From Strongylocentrotus purpuratus (Eukaryota > Echinodermata > Echinoidea > Camarodonta > Strongylocentrotidae), in assembly GCF_000002235.5 (NCBI RefSeq), contig NW_022145594.1, positions 18,454,412 through 18,518,411 on the forward strand: a DNA stretch of 64,000 nucleotides, in the 5' to 3' direction. The notes beneath the pieces are model-generated. The model ran no database searches. It was not told where the DNA came from and saw only the letters and a program-made list of their open reading frames with translations. Below are positions 57,773 through 64,000 of the stretch, one piece after another. Position numbers and translations under genes: made by a program. Position 1 is the first letter of the stretch. Each line of letters opens with the position of its first letter.

Positions 57773-59804
57773 TTAGGTGATACGTACGTAGACGTATCAC
57801 CTTTTGATTTCGTCAAGATTTTTATTATTATTTATTTATTTATTTATTATTATTCTTCCTCGAATTTGTTCGCAGGATATCTCAAGACTGAATAAAGCCA
57901 TTATCATGAAACTTGCCATGATGATAGATCTTAGTCCAACTTAGAACTGCGTGACTTTTCAAAGACTCAAAGTCATTATGACGTCATCTAGGCGCCATTT
58001 TGTGAAAATCAACTTATGATCATATCTTTATAACGGAAAGTAATTTTTCATTCATATTTATCATGAATAAGATCAATATTCGTCCGGTCAATTTCAGGTC
58101 AATAAACGTGCGCAAATGCGCGCGGGCGCGTTCGTCCGCGCGTTTACGCGCGCGCAAAAATTAAAAATGCTCTAAATCATCTCAATTTTTTTTTGCATAC
58201 GTTTCAGGCCATATGGAGCATTTGACAAAAAATCATGCACACGCGCATGCGCGCGCGTTTTTTGTGCGCACTAGCATTTTGTAACATAGAATTGCCAAAT
58301 TTTCTATTTCAGCGTATTTGGCACATTTTTCCAAGCATTTTGATAATTTGTTCACCTTTTAATAACGCAATGAGCGTCCGTCAAAGTTGACAGCGCGCGC
58401 GGATCTGCGTTATCTTTATCCACAATATATGGGCAAAAACATACCTATACAAAATTCATTGTAACTCTTCAGAATAGATATGAACTCCCAATATGTTTTT
58501 ATATGTTGATAGATCATGAGTTGGAGATATGATTTCATGTCTCATTTGATCCTTAATTAACTCATGATGTCATCATAATGGCCTCCGAACTCAAAATTTA
58601 AATTTGCATATTATGACGTTTGCATATTTTTGGAAAATTGATTGTATCTCTGTAAATATTGATTGATTTTCTTCAAAATTTTGATATGTTGTAGCTGAGA
58701 TAATTTTCTACAAATATAGTGTACACAATTTTCCTGTTTGACAAAGGTATCATGGCGTATTTTTGCAATTAAAGGAGGCATGTCAATTTTTCACATTTTG
58801 CGTGTATTGTCTATGGGACATGACTATTTCTCAAAACTGCATTCTACATTTCCGTCTTTCGCGAGCAACATCTCCGTTGTTTTGACTTTTTTTTCGGTGA
58901 GCTTCGATTATGTTGTAGCTGAGACAATGAGCTATCTCCAATGTGTACTTAATTTTTCGATCGTATGCCGGGATCATGCTCATATTTTACTTGCAAAGTG
59001 GGATTTTAGAATTCCATTTTCGTTTACGTGTAATCGCTATGGGAAATGTTTTGGTATATCGGTAACGCACTTGACTTTCGACCTTGAGATCCCGGGTTCG
59101 AGTCCGGGTGTCTCCCAAAAAAAATTCTGAACTTTTTTTTTCTTGTTGACCTTTCACTGTACCATCTCCTTTAATTATTCGAACACGTAGAATCGCAAAT
59201 AATGTAATAAACAACCCTATTTACTTTATTGTTTCCCTATTTTCACTTAATCCATTACTTTTTGCGTGTAATCCCTGTGGGAGATAATTTTTGCTCTCAT
59301 CTGGATTCTACATTCCTGTCTTTTGCGAGCAATATCGCCGTTATTTCTGCTTGGATTTTGTTGATTTTTGAGTATGCTGTAGCTAAGACTATGTGCTATC
59401 TAAATCACCCCTCATTTTGTCAATAAGATGTCAGGATCCCGCTCATGATTATGATCTTCATCATGATCATCATGATCATCATTATCATAATGATGATAAT
59501 CATTTATCAATTACATTTTCATTTCTTTGAATAAGATAAAATCGTCAAAATGTTATCTTCATGATGTAAATTAGAGTCAAAGGTGTAACTGGTTACTGCG
59601 CAGGGTCAATGGTCATATTTTTTCAATCTATCTTCCCTAGATCCATAATGATCAAGGGGACACAATTTAAACTTGACATATGGATAGATCTTAATGGATG
59701 AAGCATTTCATGAAATAATATGATATCGTGTAATGCATTCTTTATTATGTAAACCATTAGCATACGTATCACCTAATTCGTCAAAGTGACGAATTAAAGT
59801 CTAG
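57773..59804 (+). repeat. Array unit 6 (one 5' hairpin)
   Basis: One 5' hairpin (57775-57802), tRNA-like module (59042-59116, the most diverged), CTAG at 59801-59804. The most divergent full unit. Confidence 0.8.
59042..59116 (+). other. tRNA-like module, unit 6
   Basis: Most diverged copy (CTTTCGACC loop, TTGAG 3' stem, CCCGGGTTCGAGTCCGGG T arm). The anticodon stem still pairs through a G-T wobble and the T stem has become stronger. Confidence 0.6.
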
Positions 59805-61790
59805 TATTTATTTTGTGTCTGTATAGAAGAAATTATTATTATTCTTCCTCAATTTTGTTCGCAGGATATCTCAAGAATGGCAAAAGCCATAATCATGAAA
59901 CTTGCCATGATGATAGATCTTAGTCTAACTTAGAACTGCGTGACTTTTCATGGACTCAGCACCATCGTCACGTCATCTAGGCGCCATTTTGTAAAAATCA
60001 ACTTATGATCATATCTTCATAACGAAAAGGAATTATTCATTCATATTTATCATGATTTAGATCAATATCCGTCCGGTCAATTTCAGGTCAATAAACGTGT
60101 GCAAATGCGTGTGTGCGCGTTCGTCCGCGCGTTTACGCGCGCGCAAAATTTAAAATGCTCTAAATCATCCCAAATTTTTTTTGCATACGTTTCAGGCCAT
60201 ATGGAGCATTTTTTAAAAAATCACGCTCACGCGCATGCGCGCGCGTTTTTTGCGCGTTCTAGCATTTTGCAACATAGAATCGCCGAATTTTTTCTATCAT
60301 CATATTTGGCACATTTTTCCAAGCATTTTGATAACTTGTTCATCTTTTAATAACGCAATGAGCGTCCGTCAAAGTTGACAGCACGCGCAGATCTGCGTTA
60401 TCTTTATCCACAATACATGGGCAAAAACATGCCTATACAAAATTCATTGTAACTCTTCAGAACAGATAGGAACTCCCAATATTTGTTCATATGTGGATAG
60501 ACTATGAAATGGAGCTTTGATGTCATGTCTCATTTAACCCTCAATTAACTCATGATGTCATCATAATGGCCTCCAAACTCAAAATTTCAATTTGCATATT
60601 ATGACGTCAGCATATTTTGGAAAATTGATTGTATCTCTGTAAATATTGATTGATTTTCTTTCAAATTTTGAAATGTTTTAGCTGAGACAATTTTCTACAA
60701 ATGTAGTGTTCAATTTGACAAAGGCATCATGGCGTATTTTTGCGATTAAAGGAGGCATGTCAATTTTTCACATTTTGCGTGTATTGTCTATGGGACATGA
60801 CTATTTCTCAAAACTGGATTCTACATTTCCGTCTTTCGCGAGCAATACCTCCGTTGTATTAGCTTTGTTTTTGTTGAGCTTTGGATATGTTGTAGCTGAG
60901 ACAATGAGCTATCACAAGTGTGCCCTTTATTTTTCGATTAGATGCCGGGATCATGCTCATATTTCACTTGCAAAGTAGGACTTCAGAATTCCTTTTCCCG
61001 TTTACGTGTAATCGCTATAGGAGATGTTTTGGTATATCAGTAACGCACTTGACTTCCTATCTCGAGATCCCTGGTTCGAGTCCGGGTGTCTCCAACAATT
61101 TTTTCTCCACCTTTTTTTCCTTTTGACCTTTCACTGTACCATCTCCTATGATTTTTTAAACACGTAGCATCGCAAATAATGTCATAAACAACCCTTTTAC
61201 TTTATTATTACCCTATTTTCACTTAATCCATTACTTTTTGCGTGTAATCCCTATGGGAGATGACTTTTTCTCAAATCTGGATTCTACATTCCTGTCTTTT
61301 GCGAGCAATATCGCCGTTATTTCTGCTTGGATTTTGTTGATTTTTAAGTATGTTGTAGCTGAGACTATATGCTAGCTAAATCAACCCTTATGTTTTCAAT
61401 AAGATGTCGGGATCGCGCTCATGACCATGATCATGATCATCATGATCATCATTATCATAATGATGATAATCATTTATCAATTACATTTTCATTTCTTTGA
61501 ATAAGATAAAATCGTCAAAAGGTGTTCTTCATGATGTAAATTAGAGTCAAATGTGTAACTGGTTACTGCACAGGGTCAAAGGTCATATATTGTTTCAATC
61601 TATCTTCCCTAGATCCATGATGATCAAGGAGACACAATTTAATCTTGACATATGAATAGATCATAATGGGAGAAGCATATAAATGGGAGAAGCATTTTAC
61701 AAAATAATATATCGTGTAATGCATTATACGTTATGTAAACCAATATCATACGTATCACCTAATTCGTCTAAGTGACGAATTAAAGTCTAG
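59805..61790 (+). repeat. Array unit 7 (mosaic)
   Basis: The first kilobase is as in unit 5. Near 60768 it switches to sequence like unit 6, and later resembles units 2-3. tRNA-like module at 61020-61094; CTAG at 61787-61790. Confidence 0.8.
61020..61094 (+). other. tRNA-like module, unit 7
   Basis: CTTCCTATC loop and TATCAGTAACGC D-arm variant; B box intact. Confidence 0.6.
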
Positions 61791-62996
61791 TTTTATTTTA
61801 TTATTCTTCCTCGATTTTGTTCGCAGAATATCTCAAGACTGAATCAAGCCATTGTCATGAAACTTTCAATGATGATAGATCTTAGTCTAACTTAGAACTG
61901 CGTGACTTTCCAAAGACTCAAAGTCATCGTGACGTCATCAAGACGCCATTTTGTGAAAATCAACTTATGACCATATCTTCATAACGGAAAGTAATTTTAC
62001 ATTCATATTTATCAAGATTAAGATCAATATCCGTCGGGTCAATTTGAGGTCAATAAATGCGCGCAAAAATGCGCGTACGCGTAGGCGCGCGCGTTAATGC
62101 GCGCGTAAAATTTTAGATTGCTCAAAATCGTCTTAAATTTTTTTTGCATACGTTTCAGGCCATTATAAGCATTTCATAAAAAATCACGCAAAACACGCAT
62201 TTTTGCACGTTTTCGTTCGTCACGGCCGAACGAAAAGTAATTTCTCCGCAAAAGCTTTTGACCGAATATTCCTCATATTTTTCCGCAAAATTTGATACCA
62301 TGTTTAGCTCTTTATCACTATTAAAAACGGAATGAGCGTCCGTTCAAGATAACCGTCCGTACGCGCGATTTTTGTAATACATTGCATATATGGGCAAAAA
62401 CATGCCTATAAAAAGTCCATTGGGATGAATAGGTTTTGCCAATTTTTTTCTTCATATTTAGATAGAGTATGAGTCGGAGGTATGATTTCATATCTCATTT
62501 GGCCATTAAGTACATCTTAACGTCATCATAATGGCCTTTGAAGTCAAAAATACAAAATTGCATATTATGACGTCATTGTATTTATGGAAAATGTAGTGTA
62601 TTTCTCTCAATATTCATCAATTCTCCTTGAAATGTCGATATGTTGTAGATAAGGCAATTCTCTACAAGATCACTTTTCACTAAGTTTCATTTTAATGAGG
62701 TCATCATAGTACAAAATTCAATTAAAGGCCACATGTCAGAATTTTCGTCATTTGCGTGTTATGTCTATGGAAGGTGAATTTCGTTCACATCATGAATCTA
62801 CATGGCATTCATCTATGAGCACTATCTATCTTATGTGCGCTCTGTTTTCTCCCAAATTGGGGTATGTTATAGCTGAGACCATGGGCTATCAAAACGGTGC
62901 ACTTTGTTTTTTAATCAGATGTTGGGATCATGTCGGAATTTTCAATCGAAAGTTGAAATTGCAAATTTTGAAGGAATCATTAAGTGATACGTATCA
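61791..62996 (+). repeat. Array unit 8 (short type)
   Basis: Same alternative 3' part as unit 1. The last 250 bp and the junction to unit 9 are almost identical to the unit 1/2 junction, 13.4 kb away. No CTAG hairpin and no tRNA-like module. Confidence 0.8.
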
Positions 62997-64000
62997 TTAG
63001 GTGATACGTAACGAAGTCTACGTATCACCTATTGATTTCGTCAAGATTTTATTTTTTATTTTTTTAGGTGATACGTACGTAGACGTATCACCTTTTGATT
63101 TCGTCAAGATTTTTCTTTATTATTATTTTTTTTTTTTTTTTTTTATTATTATTCTTCCTCGAATTTGTTCGCAGGATATCTCATGACTGAATAAAGCCAT
63201 TATCATGAAACTTGCCATGATGATAGATCTTAGTCTAACTTAGAACTGCGTGACTTTTTAGAGAGTTAAAATTATCGTGACGTCATCCAGGCGCCATTTT
63301 GTGAAAATCAACTAATGATCATATCTTCATAACGGAAAAGTATTTCTCATTCATAATTATCACGATTAAGATAAATATCCGTCCGGTCAAGTTGAGGTCA
63401 ATAAAAGTGCGCAAATGCGCGCGTGCGCGTTCGTCCGCGCATTTACGCGCACGCAAAAAATTTAAAATGCTCCAAATCATCCCAAATTTTTTTTGCATAC
63501 GTTCAGGCCATATGGAGCATTTGATAAAAAATTACGCACACGCGCATGCGCGCGCGTTTTCGTGCGTACTGGCATTTTGCAACATAGAATCGCCGATTTT
63601 TTTCTGTCATCATATTCGGTACATTTTTCCAAGCATTTTGATAATTTGTTCACCTTTTATTAACGCAATGAGCGTCCGTCAAAGTTGACAGCACGCGCGG
63701 ATTTGCGTTATCTTTATCCACAATACATGGGCAAAAACATGCCTATATAAAATTCATTGTAACTCTTTAGAATAGATAGAAACTCCTAAATTTTGTTCAT
63801 ATTTATATAGATTGTGAGTCGGAGATATGATTTCATGTCTCATTTGACCCTCAATTAAGTCATAATGTCATGATAATGGCCTCCAAACTCAAAATTAAAA
63901 TTTGCATATTATGACGTTTGCATATTTTTGGGAAATTGATTGTATTTCTGTAAATATATAGTGTTTTTCTCCTTAATTTCGATATGTTCTAGCTGAGATA
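62997..64000 (+). repeat. Array unit 9 (cut by window end)
   Basis: Two 5' hairpins (62999-63030, 63066-63093) and a body very close to unit 2. The window ends before the tRNA-like module. Confidence 0.8.

Larger units (their letters stand above)
47772..64000 (+). mobile_element. Tandem array of nine Helitron-like units
   Basis: Head-to-tail units of about 1.2-2.1 kb, all in the same orientation. Each begins its body with ATTATTCTTCCTCGA-TTTGTTCGCA (48401, 49745, 51853, 53827, 55824, 57855, 59844, 61805, 63154). Full-length units end with an 8-bp-stem hairpin (AATTCGTC...GACGAATT), AAAGT and CTAG. Many are preceded by one or more AGGTGATACGTA...TACGTATCACCT hairpins. Two short units (1 and 8) have a different 3' part. 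No Rep/helicase or other protein is encoded: the open frames of 60-140 residues recur only because the DNA recurs. The array runs off the window. Confidence 0.8.

Overview
The window is repeat-dominated animal DNA with very little host coding sequence. There are no bacterial features: no operons, no rRNA, no CRISPR. An immunoglobulin V-set exon with symmetric phase-1 splice sites, several LINE clades, hAT-, Harbinger- and mariner-like MITEs, a Ty3/Gypsy fossil and long foldback elements point to a marine invertebrate. Frequent TAGGCCTA motifs, poly-G tracts inside elements that start CAGTGGCGGATC, and foldbacks resembling the TU elements described from sea urchins favour an echinoderm, probably a sea urchin. 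That placement is inference.

Layout. 1-2060: a decayed RNase H-bearing LINE with a second LINE 3' end nested in it. 2482-3139: an inverted-repeat element next to an Ig V-set exon on the minus strand (3178-3501), the best host coding exon here. 3640-5743: inverted arms around a foldback element made of CCAGTTGAT-type tandem repeats (4420-5622). 5623-10440: AT-rich DNA with no gene seen and one small hAT-like MITE with a 6-bp target repeat (7004-7118). 10852-24575: a locally duplicated composite repeat. Its first copy carries two datable insertions, a 1.4-kb Helitron-like element (12064-13462) and a near full-length RTE-type LINE (13924-17096). The uninterrupted sites for both survive in the later copies. 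Three further partial copies (19396, 20259, 22238) are almost identical to each other. 25460-26097: a TA-flanked palindromic mariner-like MITE filled with TTCTTGATATCAAGAA units. 26549-28898: a broken Gypsy fossil carrying two Harbinger-like MITEs. 29160-31200: purine-rich and GC-rich tandem repeats.

31202-40370 is a nested foldback complex. Roughly 115-bp tandem repeats lie in opposite orientations. Inside the right-hand array sits a 5.6-kb foldback (34033-39651) whose inverted arms are 26-bp satellite repeats; it has a 6-bp target duplication and an intact empty-site paralogue. 42380-46380 contains a tentative minus-strand host gene (promoter motifs, donor, a small internal exon, a last exon with AATAAA) plus LINE and SINE ends. 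46840-47555 is a LINE fragment split by a small MITE.

47772-64000 is the most unusual part: a head-to-tail array of nine related units of about 1.2-2.1 kb. Six end in a hairpin plus CTAG, the 3' signature of Helitrons. The best units carry a degenerate tRNA-like module, GC-rich alternating patches and one to ten copies of a 5' hairpin starting AGGTG. The lone element at 12064-13462 has the same architecture with a different terminal sequence, and its 5' and 3' motifs have changed together. No Rep/helicase coding was seen, so these look like non-autonomous rolling-circle elements kept as a tandem array and reshuffled by recombination.

No metabolic pathway or gene cluster is visible. The main story is how element families nest, copy and recombine.
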